From NCBI GenBank assembly GCA_947503305.1, contig CANNDF010000005.1:62001-126000 (forward strand): DNA of 64,000 nt. The letters are read 5' to 3'. The DNA is from an uncultured Dokdonia sp. (GTDB lineage Bacteria > Bacteroidota > Bacteroidia > Flavobacteriales > Flavobacteriaceae). The translations under genes were made by a program, and so were the position numbers. Shown piece by piece: positions 21,049 to 31,939 of this stretch (its first letter is position 1; the number at the start of each line of letters is the position of its first letter). Under the pieces are notes generated by a model. The model worked only from the letters and a program-made list of their open reading frames with translations, was not told the origin of the DNA and ran no database searches.

Positions 21049-21891
21049 ATGAAGAAAAAGTTTTCAGAATTTACTACAGATGCTACCTTCTATTATGGAG
21101 ATGAAGAAATCCTACAAGCATACATTTTATCCAAGCCCTTAACACTTTTTACGTTTATCTGGGCAGAAAAAAATCCAGTACATGTAAAAGTTGATCAAGT
21201 AGATATTATTCTTCAATCTGGTCAAATAATAGCACTTACACCTTTACACCATTTACAATATATAGAAGGCAAAGCACTCGTATATCAATTTAACAGAGAG
21301 TTTTATTGTATAAAAGATCATGATAAAGAAGTAGGTTGTGTAGGAATCCTTTTTTATGGAAATTCTGAAGTCCCTATCATAACGCTTAATGAGCACGATT
21401 CACTTAAGTTCAAATTACTACATGATGTCTTTCTGGAAGAATTAGAAACAGAAGACAGCATACAAGCAGAAATGCTTCGATTATTAATGGCTCGATTTAT
21501 AATTAAGACTACTCGGTTAATTAAAGTACAAGGAGCCTATAATCAAGTACATGATGAGAAGACAGAAATCATACGCATGTTTACTTTTTTAGTAGAATGG
21601 CATTTTAAAGAAGAGCACTCAGTGTCCTATTATGCTTCACAACTGAATAAGTCCCCAAAAACAATTTCTAACTATTTTTCTAAATATGAAAAAACACCTT
21701 TGCAGATTATACATGATCGTATTGTGCTAGAAGCAAAACGATTACTCACATATACAGATAAATCTGCAAAAGAAATTGCTTTTGAAGTAGGATTTGAAGA
21801 CGCTTCCCATTTAAGTAGACTCTTCAAAAAACAAACAGGAGAATCACCATCATCTTTCAAAAATAGAATCAAACAACTTACCGTAGCATAA
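21049..21891 (+). CDS. AraC-family transcriptional regulator
   Basis: C-terminal HTH: AKEIAFEVGFEDASHLSRLFKKQTGESPSSFKNR. Confidence 0.9.
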   Translation: MKKKFSEFTTDATFYYGDEEILQAYILSKPLTLFTFIWAEKNPVHVKVDQVDIILQSGQIIALTPLHHLQYIEGKALVYQFNREFYCIKDHDKEVGCVGILFYGNSEVPIITLNEHDSLKFKLLHDVFLEELETEDSIQAEMLRLLMARFIIKTTRLIKVQGAYNQVHDEKTEIIRMFTFLVEWHFKEEHSVSYYASQLNKSPKTISNYFSKYEKTPLQIIHDRIVLEAKRLLTYTDKSAKEIAFEVGFEDASHLSRLFKKQTGESPSSFKNRIKQLTVA

Positions 21892-21951
21892 TACATAATC
21901 TTTTTTATCTGGTATCTTTTTTTGTATTTTTCCTAAATATAAAAAATAGCG

Positions 21952-22845
21952 ATGTCTACTACTGGATTGATTATCGAAGAACGCAGTCGTGATATAGGCG
22001 ACTTTATGGTGGGACGTTTAATTCCATTCCGTAAAAAACGAATGGTTGGACCATTTATCTTTATAGATCATATGGGGCCCACCACATTAGGACCCTCTTC
22101 CTATATGGATGTAGGTCAACATCCGCACATAGGGCTAGCCACACTCACTTATTTATTAGAAGGTAAGATTACACACAAAGATAGTATAGGAACACATCAA
22201 GTAATTTATCCTGGCTCTGTCAATTGGATGGTTGCAGGAAGCGGGTGTACCCATACAGAACGTAGTCCTCAAGAAGCAAGAAATGCACAGGAAGTATTTA
22301 CGATGCATGGCTATCAAATATGGATCGCATTACCTAAAGACTTAGAAGATATCGCTCCGGAATTTCATCATATAGATGCAACAAATCTTCCCAAATGGAA
22401 CGACAATGGAGCACATTTTACTTTGATTGCCGGAAATGCTTTTGGAAAAGTATCACCAGTGCCAGTACACTCACCGCTTTTTATGATTTCAATTAAGGCA
22501 ACAGAAGACTATGTATTTACGGCAGAAGGAAATTTACAAGGAGAGATTGGTATCTGTATTGTAAGCGGACAAATAAAAGCCTGTAATGAGACCATTAAAG
22601 ATGGTAATATGCTAGTGAGTAAAACAGAAGATATCTGCACTATTATTATAACACAAAACAGTCATGTTTTGATTTTTGGAGGAGAAGCATTTCCAGAAGA
22701 ACGGCATATATTCTGGAATTTTGTAAGTCACTCTAAAGAAAAAATTGAAGCGGCCAAAACCCGCTGGAAATCAAACAATTTTCCAAAAGTTCCTGAAGAC
22801 ACTAGTTATGTTCCTATGCCAGAACCCCCAAAATTTACCAAATAG
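21952..22845 (+). CDS. Pirin-family protein
   Basis: MVGPFIFIDHMGPTTLG, DVGQHPHIGLATLTYLLEGKITHKDSIG, GCTHTERSPQEARN. Confidence 0.93.
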   Translation: MSTTGLIIEERSRDIGDFMVGRLIPFRKKRMVGPFIFIDHMGPTTLGPSSYMDVGQHPHIGLATLTYLLEGKITHKDSIGTHQVIYPGSVNWMVAGSGCTHTERSPQEARNAQEVFTMHGYQIWIALPKDLEDIAPEFHHIDATNLPKWNDNGAHFTLIAGNAFGKVSPVPVHSPLFMISIKATEDYVFTAEGNLQGEIGICIVSGQIKACNETIKDGNMLVSKTEDICTIIITQNSHVLIFGGEAFPEERHIFWNFVSHSKEKIEAAKTRWKSNNFPKVPEDTSYVPMPEPPKFTK

Positions 22846-22853
22846 TACTTATC

Positions 22854-23735
22854 TTGCCTTTAAGTAAACCTAATAACCATTCGATCTTGAAAAATCAGTG
22901 TATACTTCTGTTCATTCTAGTATGTGGACTTCAATGTTACAGTCAGAAACCGCTTTCTTCCCAAGCACAAGACAGTTTAAATATATGGCAAATGGCAAAA
23001 TACGATGGCCAGGCAGCTATCAATGGAATATTTCATGCCTATAGTCGTCCCGTACATTGGGATGGAGATGACTGGAAAACTTTTGGTTTTGTAGCTGGAG
23101 GGACAGCATTGCTCTATTTTGTAGATGATGAAACCAGTGAATTTTTTATAAGACAGGAAGAAGGTGCTCCAGATATTTTAAAAGATTTTGGAGAGCGATT
23201 TGGAAGTCCACAGGTAACTTATGGCCTTACTGGCTCTATATATCTATATGGACTATTTACTAAAAACGAAAAAGTAAGACAAACAGGCGTGCTCTTAATC
23301 TCATCAGGGGTCGCCGTAGGGTTTTTACAGACAGTTTTAAAAACAACAGTAGGTCGTTCCAGACCACAAAACAATCAAGGGAAGTTTTCTTTTAAACAGT
23401 TTAGTGGAGAAGCAGGGTTTAGATCATTCCCTTCTGGTCATACAATTCTATCATTTACGACAGCCCATGCGATTGCCAGACAATTTGATAATATATGGGT
23501 TAAAGCAGGCATTTATGCTGTAGGAATGATTGCGCCTATCTCAAGAATTTCAAATGGAGCACACTGGCTTACCGACGTTACCTTAAGTATGGCACTTAGT
23601 GTTGCAGTTGTAAATGCTATAGACAATAACCTGAAAAAAAGAAATACATATCCTAACGGGACATTGGCAAAAAAAGGAATTGCCTGGAATGTAAATGTAG
23701 GCCTAGGAAGAGTAGGCATCACAGGAACTTTTTAA
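22854..23735 (+). CDS. PAP2-family phosphatase
   Basis: KTTVGRSRP, FRSFPSGHTILSFTTAHAIA, ISRISNGAHWLTDV. Confidence 0.9.
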   Translation: MPLSKPNNHSILKNQCILLFILVCGLQCYSQKPLSSQAQDSLNIWQMAKYDGQAAINGIFHAYSRPVHWDGDDWKTFGFVAGGTALLYFVDDETSEFFIRQEEGAPDILKDFGERFGSPQVTYGLTGSIYLYGLFTKNEKVRQTGVLLISSGVAVGFLQTVLKTTVGRSRPQNNQGKFSFKQFSGEAGFRSFPSGHTILSFTTAHAIARQFDNIWVKAGIYAVGMIAPISRISNGAHWLTDVTLSMALSVAVVNAIDNNLKKRNTYPNGTLAKKGIAWNVNVGLGRVGITGTF

Positions 23736-23758
23736 AGCCGCATACTATATTTTAAAAA

Positions 23759-23790
23759 AGAAACTCCAAAACATAAGCTTTGGAGTTTCT
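23759..23790. terminator. Stem-loop terminator
   Basis: AGAAACTCCAAA ... TTTGGAGTTTCT. Confidence 0.7.
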
Positions 23791-24365
23791 CACATAATAA
23801 GTTGGGGGAACACTGCATCTTAAAGGATCAATGATGAACATTACCTACTTAAACATTTAACTCCCAAAATCAGACAAAGTCATACATTTCCTTTAAGGTA
23901 TATTATCATATACGGTCATGTTGCTGCTTTAGATTACACACGACTAAAAAAACAAAGCCGTTTTTTTGATCATATCCCATATACTTACACCACTTTTTAA
24001 TAAAAAAATTACATTTCAGGAATAATTGACAACTCCTAGGGAAGTAATGCCTACAGTTTCTTGTAAGAACAGGAAGAAATACATGACATAGTTAAAAAAA
24101 TAAACAAAATGTCAGTAACACATAAAATAATCAACAAAATCAAAAGGTACTTACACATATGTAAAACAACAATTTTACATACAATCAGTCCAAAAACACA
24201 TTGTTCTCAAAAACAATATCATGATTATTACTGTGATGCCGAAATGCCTTTCATCCCTTATAAATAAAAAAATTGACAAGTAGTAAGGAAAAAATGAAAT
24301 GAAATCTAACTAGTTGTCTTTAGATCTTTACAAAAAAAATAAACTAATAATTAAAAAATAAAATA

Positions 24366-24914
24366 ATGAGCACATTCAACGTACCAACCAGAGACCAAGT
24401 AAGCGAAAAAAATCAAGGATTATTTGACCATTTAAAAAGCGCTGTAGGTTTTGTACCTAACTTATTTGCTACCTATGCACATTCAGATAATGCATTATCA
24501 AATTACCTTACATTTTCTAATGCAAAAACATCATTAAAAGCAAAAGAAAAAGAAGTAGTAAATCTTGCTGTAAGTCAAGTAAACGGATGTATCTATTGTC
24601 TTTCTGCACACACTGCTATAGGAAAAATGAATGGATTTACTGATGAACAAATTCTTGAACTAAGAGCAGGTAGTGCATCTTTTGATTCAAAACTAGATGC
24701 CCTTGCAAAACTTGCCAAAAACATCACAGAAAATAGAGGACGTACAGATGATGCTGTCGTAGACAACTTCTTAAATGCAGGATGGACAAAAGAAAACTTA
24801 GTAGACACTATTGTTTTGGTAGGAGATAAAACCATTTCAAACTACTTACATAATACAACAAAAATCCCTGTAGATTTTCCAATAGCACAGCCACTTGAAG
24901 CTGTAACCGCATAA
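24366..24914 (+). CDS. Carboxymuconolactone decarboxylase/AhpD-like peroxidase-related protein
   Basis: VNLAVSQVNGCIYCLSAHTAIGKMNG (CxxC...H). Confidence 0.85.
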   Translation: MSTFNVPTRDQVSEKNQGLFDHLKSAVGFVPNLFATYAHSDNALSNYLTFSNAKTSLKAKEKEVVNLAVSQVNGCIYCLSAHTAIGKMNGFTDEQILELRAGSASFDSKLDALAKLAKNITENRGRTDDAVVDNFLNAGWTKENLVDTIVLVGDKTISNYLHNTTKIPVDFPIAQPLEAVTA

Positions 24915-24962
24915 TTCTAATAATAAATTAAATAAATCAATAAACAACTAAAAACAATAACA

Positions 24963-25340
24963 ATGAAAAAAGTAATCACATTATTCGTATTAATCTTTAC
25001 CGTATCATTTGCAGCACAAGCGCAAGATAAAGCAACAAAGAAAATTGCATTAGAACAAACTCCTGGTGAGTTTACACAAAAACAACTTACAGTAGATGCA
25101 GGAACATATGTTTTTGAAATTAACAATAACAATGTAGGACACAAAGTAGGTTTTGTATTGGTAAAAAAAGGACAAGATATTTCAAATCCTGAAAACCATA
25201 TCAAAACAGCCTATGTAACTGCAGCTGTAGAAAACAATACAACAGGAAGTTCAAACCCTACAACACTTGAAGCAGGAGAGTATGTGTACTTCTGTCCGCT
25301 TAACCCAACAGCAACAGACAATACTCTTATTGTAAAATAA
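24963..25340 (+). CDS. Secreted cupredoxin-like protein
   Basis: Signal peptide ...AAQAQ; YVFEINNNNVGHKVGFVL...LEAGEYVYFCPLNP. Confidence 0.7.
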   Translation: MKKVITLFVLIFTVSFAAQAQDKATKKIALEQTPGEFTQKQLTVDAGTYVFEINNNNVGHKVGFVLVKKGQDISNPENHIKTAYVTAAVENNTTGSSNPTTLEAGEYVYFCPLNPTATDNTLIVK

Positions 25341-25363
25341 GAATACCACATACAAATCACTTT

Positions 25364-25393
25364 AAAAAAGGCTCCTTTATGGAGCCTTTTTTT
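25364..25393. terminator. Rho-independent terminator
   Basis: AAAAAAGGCTCC TTTAT GGAGCCTTTTTTT. Confidence 0.85.
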
Positions 25394-25433
25394 ATATACT
25401 ATAAATCAATAGAAATTCCACTAACTTTATACA

Positions 25434-26341
25434 GTGTCAAAAATTAAAGCATATAATACCCTATCCGAATTATATAAGGATGAAAATAAGGACGTAAATA
25501 TTACGCATAATGAAGCCTTTACGATACATCGGATGGAACAAGTTCATAAACACCCAACTACCTCTCCTGTATTTAGGGCAAACTACTTCTCATTTGTTCT
25601 TGTACAAAAAGGGAAAAGCTTTTACACCATTGATCAATACAAGTATAAGACGAAACCAAATACTCTCTATTTTACAAACCCCGGACATTTAAAATCGTAT
25701 AGTATCCAAGAAACTGTTCATGGATTTTTAATTACAACATCTGAGCAGTTTCTCAAAGAACATATACATAGAAAAGTCTTTGAAGAATTTGAGTTCTTAT
25801 TAACAGAATTGGTACCTCCATGCTATTTGGAATCACATCACTTTCAAGAGCTCTATCATCTGGCAGAACAAATAGAAGAAACACAACATAAAAAAACAGC
25901 ATTACAAGATAAAATAATGAGCGCGCTTTTTATGGTTTTCTTACTCAGAGTAAAAGAGCATTTACTTCTTGATGACGCCTTTAAAACAGAACTGGACAGG
26001 GATAGTGAGATAGTACAACAATTCAAGATAGACTTAGAGGCGATATTCCGTTCTGATCAATTAAAAAAACACAATCTACAAGTCGCCTCATTTGCAAAAA
26101 ATCAATCCCTGCACCCCGCCTATTTTTCGACGGTTATAAAAACAAAAACAGGAAAATCTGCAAATCAATGGGTTCAAAAAAAATACTATCAGAAGCGCAA
26201 GCCCTACTTTCAAAATCTACAATTCCTGTAAAACAAATAGCCTATCAACTAGGTTTTAATGAACCAACACACTTTTCTAAATTCTTCAAAAAATATACAC
26301 ATAAAACCCCAAACCAATATCGCAAAGAGACACATTCCTAG
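25434..26341 (+). pseudogene. AraC-family regulator split by a -1 frame change (possible pseudogene, programmed slip or sequencing error)
   Basis: ORF 25434..26231 (GTG start) breaks at A8 (26176-26183). The downstream overlapping frame encodes ILSEAQALLSKSTIPVKQIAYQLGFNEPTHFSKFFKKYTHKTPNQYRKETHS, stop 26339-26341. Confidence 0.85.
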
Positions 26342-26460
26342 TCTAAGTATCTATCTTAATAAAAAGCACCTTAAAAATATACCCTTTTCTCTTAAAAACA
26401 GACCTTTATTGACCTGAAGACACGGTGCATCTTTGCACTGTAATCTTAAAAACAACAACA

Positions 26461-27228
26461 ATGAAAGCTTTAGAAAACAAAATTGCATTAGTAACAGGAA
26501 GTAGTAGAGGATTAGGTAAGAATATGGCGTTGCGTCTTGCTCAAAAAGGAGCAGACATCCTTGTGACATATAATACCAATGAAGAACAAGCAATAAAAAC
26601 TGTACAAGAAATAAAGGCATTAGGTAGAAAAGCCATAGCTCTTCAATTACAAGTAGGGGACATTAAAAGTTTTGAGCATTTTTTTGAAAACTTACAGTCA
26701 GAACTCTCTCAAAAATGGAACCGTACTACCTTTGATATTTTGGTAAATAATGCAGGAGTTATCGCTCATGAAACCATTCTAGAAACTTCTGAAAAAACAT
26801 TTGACAATTTGGTAAACATTCAATTAAAAGGTCCATTTTTTATTACTCAAAAATCTATCCCATTACTCAATGACGGGGGACGTATCATTAATATTGCTAC
26901 TGGGCTTACTCGTTTTAGCATACCTGGATATGGCGCATATGCTGCTATGAAATCAGGAATTGAAGCATTTACCCGTTACTTAGCCAAAGAATTAGGAAGC
27001 AGACAAATTACAGCAAATGTTGTGGCTCCTGGAGCTATAGATACGGATATGAATAAAACCGCCCTTGAAAACAACCCCGAAATGGGAAAAATGCTTGCTT
27101 CGGTAACAGCATTAGGGCGTGTAGGAGTACCCGAAGATATAGGAGGGGTCGTTACTTTTCTAGCTAGTGAAGATGCACGATGGGTTAATGGACAACGTAT
27201 TGAAGCCTCTGGAGGAATGTTCCTGTAA
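26461..27228 (+). CDS. Short-chain dehydrogenase/reductase
   Basis: ALVTGSSRGLGKNMA, VNNAGV, YGAYAAMKSGIEAFTRYLAKE; start taken at MKALENK. Confidence 0.93.
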   Translation: MKALENKIALVTGSSRGLGKNMALRLAQKGADILVTYNTNEEQAIKTVQEIKALGRKAIALQLQVGDIKSFEHFFENLQSELSQKWNRTTFDILVNNAGVIAHETILETSEKTFDNLVNIQLKGPFFITQKSIPLLNDGGRIINIATGLTRFSIPGYGAYAAMKSGIEAFTRYLAKELGSRQITANVVAPGAIDTDMNKTALENNPEMGKMLASVTALGRVGVPEDIGGVVTFLASEDARWVNGQRIEASGGMFL

Positions 27229-27246
27229 AAACACGATCACACCTAT

Positions 27247-27285
27247 AAAATCCTTATGGTTTTGATCCATAAGGATTTTGTTTTT
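27247..27285. terminator. Rho-independent terminator
   Basis: AAAATCCTTATGG TTTTGAT CCATAAGGATTTTGTTTTT. Confidence 0.8.
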
Positions 27286-27311
27286 CTGTATTTTTGAAAA
27301 AAATAACCATC

Positions 27312-28019
27312 ATGAAACACCTATATTATATTCTTATTGCAGTCCTATTGATTACCGCCTGTAAAAACGAAACCTCACAAACAGTTACTACAGAAGTTAC
27401 AGAGGTACACTCAAAAGAAAAGGCAACCCCGCCTGTGCTTACAGAAGCTCAAAAAATTGCCCATAAAAACGGTATCGATCATTGGAAAGATGTCTCACAA
27501 ATAGACTTTACATTTAATGTGGACAGAGGTGGTAAAAACGTTGCAAAACGCTCATGGTCCTGGAAACCAAAGACAGGAGATGTTACAATGACAGCAGGAG
27601 AACAGACGGTACGTTATAACCGTGCATCCATAGACAGTACAAGTACACAAGCAGATCAAGGATTTATCAATGACAAGTTTTGGTTACTTGCCCCCTATCA
27701 ATTGGTATGGGATGAAGGAACAACAATTACTGTCCAGGATACAGCCACAGCACCTATCTCAAAAGAACTACGTAAAAAACTTACAATTGTCTATAGCAAT
27801 GAAGGAGGCTATACACCTGGAGATGCCTATGATTTTTATTATAATGAAGACTACCAGATAGACGAATGGGTATTCAGACAGGGCAATGCTCCACAAGCAT
27901 CACTTACGACCACTTTTGAGGCATATAAAAATCTTGAGGGATTACATATAGCTACCTCACATGCAGATGCTACGGGAGGGTTTAAGCTCTATTTTACAGA
28001 TGTAAAAGTACAGAAGTAA
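27312..28019 (+). CDS. Hypothetical lipoprotein
   Basis: MKHLYYILIAVLLITACKNE lipobox; in-frame start within 27294..28019. Confidence 0.65.
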   Translation: MKHLYYILIAVLLITACKNETSQTVTTEVTEVHSKEKATPPVLTEAQKIAHKNGIDHWKDVSQIDFTFNVDRGGKNVAKRSWSWKPKTGDVTMTAGEQTVRYNRASIDSTSTQADQGFINDKFWLLAPYQLVWDEGTTITVQDTATAPISKELRKKLTIVYSNEGGYTPGDAYDFYYNEDYQIDEWVFRQGNAPQASLTTTFEAYKNLEGLHIATSHADATGGFKLYFTDVKVQK

Positions 28020-28020
28020 T

Positions 28021-28503
28021 CTACTGCCGTACAGCTACAACTTCTATTTCAATTTTTGCACCTACAGCCAGTGCTTCTGCAGCAAAGGTTGTACGTGCAG
28101 GTTTTTGAGGAAAATAAGTAGTATAAATGGCATTAAACGCTGCAAAGTCTTTGATATCATCCAGTACAACCATTGCTTTTACCACATCACTCATCTCAAG
28201 ATCGTGCTGTGCAAGAACTGCTTTTATATTTTCTAAAGTTTGTCGTGTCTCTGCCTCTATCCCCCCTTCTACAAGAACGCGAGTACTGTGATCCATCCCT
28301 ATCTGACCCGACAGAAAATAAAGATCACCTACCTGAACAATATCAGAAAAAGGAGCATTTGTTTTTTTAGGCTCATGTGTTGTATGAAAAACCACTTCGG
28401 GAGTACTCACTTCGGGAACCGTTACTTTAGAATCATCATGAGTATGGGTGCATGAACACAGAAGAACAGTAGACAGAATAATAGATAACAAGAGAACTTT
28501 CAT
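28021..28503 (-). CDS. RidA/YjgF-family protein with lipoprotein signal
   Basis: LLCSC lipobox; GDLYFLSGQIGMD, ETRQTLENIKAVLAQHDLEMSDVVKAMVVL, PARTTFAAEALAVGAKIEIEVVAV. Confidence 0.88.
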   Translation of the reverse strand: MKVLLLSIILSTVLLCSCTHTHDDSKVTVPEVSTPEVVFHTTHEPKKTNAPFSDIVQVGDLYFLSGQIGMDHSTRVLVEGGIEAETRQTLENIKAVLAQHDLEMSDVVKAMVVLDDIKDFAAFNAIYTTYFPQKPARTTFAAEALAVGAKIEIEVVAVRQ

Positions 28504-28572
28504 AGATAAAGAGATTTATATGATAAATGTAATAGATAATTATCGCTTTTTTGAGGGATTATGTATTTTTAT

Positions 28573-28586
28573 GCTTTCGCGAAAGC
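28573..28586. repeat. Palindrome GCTTTCGCGAAAGC (intergenic)
   Basis: Perfect 14-nt core. Confidence 0.95.
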
Positions 28587-28620
28587 TTACTAAAAACAAC
28601 CTAGGCTGTAAATCAATATT

Positions 28621-30171
28621 ATGATGGACAAAAAACAAGAATTCTTTGATTTTATCAATGCTGGAAATACCTTTAAAGGAGATTATATAACTATGGGAGC
28701 GGCTATGCTTGAAGGCGAGACCGTTACCAATGCACATGTAAAAGTTCCTCTTAAAACCTTAAACCGTCATGGCCTTATTGCAGGAGCAACAGGAACAGGA
28801 AAGACAAAAACCCTGCAAGTAATTGCCGAAAACTTATCTGATCAAGGGATTCCTGTGCTTATGATGGACATGAAAGGAGACCTTTCTGGTATTGCAAAGG
28901 CCAGTCCGGGACACCCAAAAATAGATGAACGCCATGAGAAAATAGGACTTCCGTTTGAGGCCAAAGATTTCCCGGTAGAAATCCTTACCCTTTCCGAACA
29001 AGAAGGAGTACGACTGCGAGCTACCGTAAGTGAGTTTGGACCTGTATTATTTTCCAGAATCATAGATGCCACCGTAGCACAAGCAGGAATTATATCCATC
29101 CTTTTTAAATATAGTGATGATAACAAACTCCCTTTACTCGACTTAAAAGATTTTAAAAAAGTCCTCCAGTATGCTACCAACGAAGGAAAAAGTGAAATAG
29201 CCGAAAGCTATGGACGTATCTCACCCGCATCATCTGGGTCTATACTTCGTAAAATTGTAGAGCTGGAACAACAAGGCGCCGATATTTTCTTTGGAGAAAA
29301 ATCCTTTGAAACCGATGACTTAACCCGTATCACCAGAGATGGCAGAGGGATTATTAATATTGTACGGTTAACAGATATTCAAGACAGACCTGCGCTTTTT
29401 TCTACATTTATGTTAAGCTTACTCGCAGAGATTTATGCTACGTTTCCAGAGCAGGGAGATAATGATCGTCCAGAGCTGGTTATTTTTATAGACGAAGCAC
29501 ATTTAATATTTAAAGAAGCTTCAAAGGCCCTTCATAATCAGATAGAAAGTATTGTAAAACTCATCCGTTCAAAAGGAGTCGGACTCTATTTTGTTACTCA
29601 AAACCCTACAGATATTCCCGAAGGAGTATTGAGTCAGTTAGGACTTAAAGTACAACACGCCTTACGTGCTTTTACAGCCAAAGACCGTAAAGCTATAAAA
29701 CTTACGGCAGAGAACTATCCAGACTCACCCTATTATGATACCAAGACGGTCCTTACATCACTGGGAATAGGAGAAGCCCTTGTCTCTGCACTCGATGAAA
29801 AAGGACGTCCTACCCCACTTGCAGCGACCATGTTAAGAGCTCCTATGTCTCGTATGGATATCTTAACACAAGAAGAACTGGATACCCTTAATAAAGAATC
29901 CAAACTTGTAAAAAAATACAGCGAAGTATTGGACAGAGACAGCGCCTATGAACTTTTAAATAAAAAGATAGAAAAGGCAAATGAAGAAGAAGCCAAGGCA
30001 AAGGCAAAAGAAGAACGTAAAAAATCATCTCAGGCAGAACGCTCACGCTCACGAAGCCGATCTTCCAGAAAACCTGCACAAAGCGCTACCTCAAAAGCCA
30101 TTATAAAAGTACTTACCAGTGCTACTGTAATTCGGGGCGTTTTTGGAATTCTGGGAAAAATGCTCAAATAA
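28621..30171 (+). CDS. HerA-like helicase/ATPase, DUF853 family
   Basis: GLIAGATGTGKTKTLQ Walker A; FIDEAHLIF Walker B; IKLIRSKGVGLYFVTQNPTDIPEGVLSQLG. Confidence 0.92.
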   Translation: MMDKKQEFFDFINAGNTFKGDYITMGAAMLEGETVTNAHVKVPLKTLNRHGLIAGATGTGKTKTLQVIAENLSDQGIPVLMMDMKGDLSGIAKASPGHPKIDERHEKIGLPFEAKDFPVEILTLSEQEGVRLRATVSEFGPVLFSRIIDATVAQAGIISILFKYSDDNKLPLLDLKDFKKVLQYATNEGKSEIAESYGRISPASSGSILRKIVELEQQGADIFFGEKSFETDDLTRITRDGRGIINIVRLTDIQDRPALFSTFMLSLLAEIYATFPEQGDNDRPELVIFIDEAHLIFKEASKALHNQIESIVKLIRSKGVGLYFVTQNPTDIPEGVLSQLGLKVQHALRAFTAKDRKAIKLTAENYPDSPYYDTKTVLTSLGIGEALVSALDEKGRPTPLAATMLRAPMSRMDILTQEELDTLNKESKLVKKYSEVLDRDSAYELLNKKIEKANEEEAKAKAKEERKKSSQAERSRSRSRSSRKPAQSATSKAIIKVLTSATVIRGVFGILGKMLK

Positions 30172-30196
30172 TATACTCACTTACTATATACACTAT

Positions 30197-30721
30197 ATGA
30201 ACCTTAAAAATAGCCTTGCTCTACTCCTACTTATAAGTATGATCTCCTGTACCGATACAGATAACTTTAAGATCTCAAATAATGCGGTGGGGCCTATTCA
30301 AAAAACAACCACCCCAACACAACTTAAAGCAATGTTTTGGGAAGACAGCCTTGTCGCTACCAAATCTGGATATATACTCTATGAAAAAGGCGGTAATAAA
30401 TTAATGAAGCTCCTTCCTAAAACCAATACAAAAGATGCCATAGATCACATTCAGTTTTTTGACGATCGATACACCACTGCAGAAGGAATCTCATTACAAA
30501 GCACCTTTAAAGACATTATAAATGCCTATACCATAAAACGTATAGATAACCTGATAGGAGCGATTGTCGTTTTTGTAGAAGAAAGTGATGCCTATTTTAC
30601 GATAGACAAAAAACACCTCCCTGCAGATCTTATGTTTGATACCCGTGTAAAAATTGACAAAGTTCAGATACCAGATGATGCCCCTATTAAATTTTTAATG
30701 TTTGGATGGTCCTATGAGTAA
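30197..30721 (+). CDS. Hypothetical lipoprotein
   Basis: MNLKNSLALLLLISMISCTD lipobox. Confidence 0.6.
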   Translation: MNLKNSLALLLLISMISCTDTDNFKISNNAVGPIQKTTTPTQLKAMFWEDSLVATKSGYILYEKGGNKLMKLLPKTNTKDAIDHIQFFDDRYTTAEGISLQSTFKDIINAYTIKRIDNLIGAIVVFVEESDAYFTIDKKHLPADLMFDTRVKIDKVQIPDDAPIKFLMFGWSYE

Positions 30722-31082
30722 GCCTTATCATATCCAGAAAACACCATTTGTCGTCCCAACACAAGATGGTAAATTAATAGAAGAACACTGGGGAAATGCC
30801 ACCGATGGCAATCCGGATATCAGTATTGCCCATATGGTCGCTCCTCCCGGATGGAGCGAGCCCTTCCAGACACCAGAGTTTGATGAATATACCTATATCA
30901 TCAAAGGAAAAAAGCAGTTTATCATCGAGGGAGAAACCCTGGTACTGGAAGCTGGACAGTCTATAAAAATTAATAGGAACACACGTATTCAATACAGCAA
31001 TCCGTTTGAGCAAGCCTGTGAGTATATAGCCATATGTACCCCTGCCTTTTCACCAGATGCTGTACATCGAGAAGAAACATAA
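30714..31082 (+). CDS. Cupin-domain protein
   Basis: FDEYTYIIKGKKQFIIEGETLVLEAGQSIKINRNTRIQYSNP; ATG at 30714 overlaps the upstream stop. Confidence 0.85.
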   Translation: MSKPYHIQKTPFVVPTQDGKLIEEHWGNATDGNPDISIAHMVAPPGWSEPFQTPEFDEYTYIIKGKKQFIIEGETLVLEAGQSIKINRNTRIQYSNPFEQACEYIAICTPAFSPDAVHREET

Positions 31083-31087
31083 GCCCA

Positions 31088-31927
31088 TTGAAAAAACTCA
31101 TTAACAAACTCCTGCCTAAACTACTGGGAACGCATATCAATGCGCTGTCGATGTGGTCTACAAAGATGGCGGCTCAACGTGCATTTCTTATTTTTTGCAC
31201 CCCGAGGTCAGGACGTGTCAAAGAAGACCAGAAATCATATTTGAATGCAGCAAAAGACCTGCAACTCACGGTTAATAATGAGGTCACAATACAAACCTAT
31301 AGATGGGAAGGCAAAGGCCCTACGGTACTCCTTATACATGGATGGGAGAGCAATGCCTATCGCTGGCATATGCTTATCAAAGAACTTCAAAAACAAGACT
31401 ATACTATTATCGCTTTTGATGCCCCGGGACATGGAAACTCTTCGGGTAAGATCTTAAATGTCCCCCTGTATACCGACAGTCTGGAGGTCGTAAGCCAGCA
31501 TTACCGACCCAGCTATCATATAGGACATTCTATAGGAGGCCTTACCACGGTCTATCACTATCATAAACACCATCCTGCATATATCAAAAAACTAGTCATT
31601 CTGGGAGCTGCCGCACAGTTATCAGAAATCATGAAAGACTATCAGAATATACTGGGGATGAAAAATAAAGTTATGCAAGGTCTGGATACACTTATACAAC
31701 AGCGTTTTGGATTTTCGTTTCATGAATTTTCTGGATATGCCTTTGCACAGTCTATTCATGTCCCAGGATTAATTATCCATGATACCTATGATAAGATCAC
31801 ACCTGTAGAAGCCTCCCGAGGCATACATAAAAACTGGAAAGACAGTACCTATATTGAAACCAGTGGCCTGGGACACTCACTGTATCAAGATGAGGTACGC
31901 CAGCATATCATCACATTCTTAACCTAA
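31088..31927 (+). CDS. Alpha/beta hydrolase
   Basis: VLLIHGWESNAYRW, IIAFDAPGHGNS, HIGHSIGGLTTVY; likely TTG start at 31088. Confidence 0.85.
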   Translation: MKKLINKLLPKLLGTHINALSMWSTKMAAQRAFLIFCTPRSGRVKEDQKSYLNAAKDLQLTVNNEVTIQTYRWEGKGPTVLLIHGWESNAYRWHMLIKELQKQDYTIIAFDAPGHGNSSGKILNVPLYTDSLEVVSQHYRPSYHIGHSIGGLTTVYHYHKHHPAYIKKLVILGAAAQLSEIMKDYQNILGMKNKVMQGLDTLIQQRFGFSFHEFSGYAFAQSIHVPGLIIHDTYDKITPVEASRGIHKNWKDSTYIETSGLGHSLYQDEVRQHIITFLT

Positions 31928-31939
31928 GTATACTTCCTT

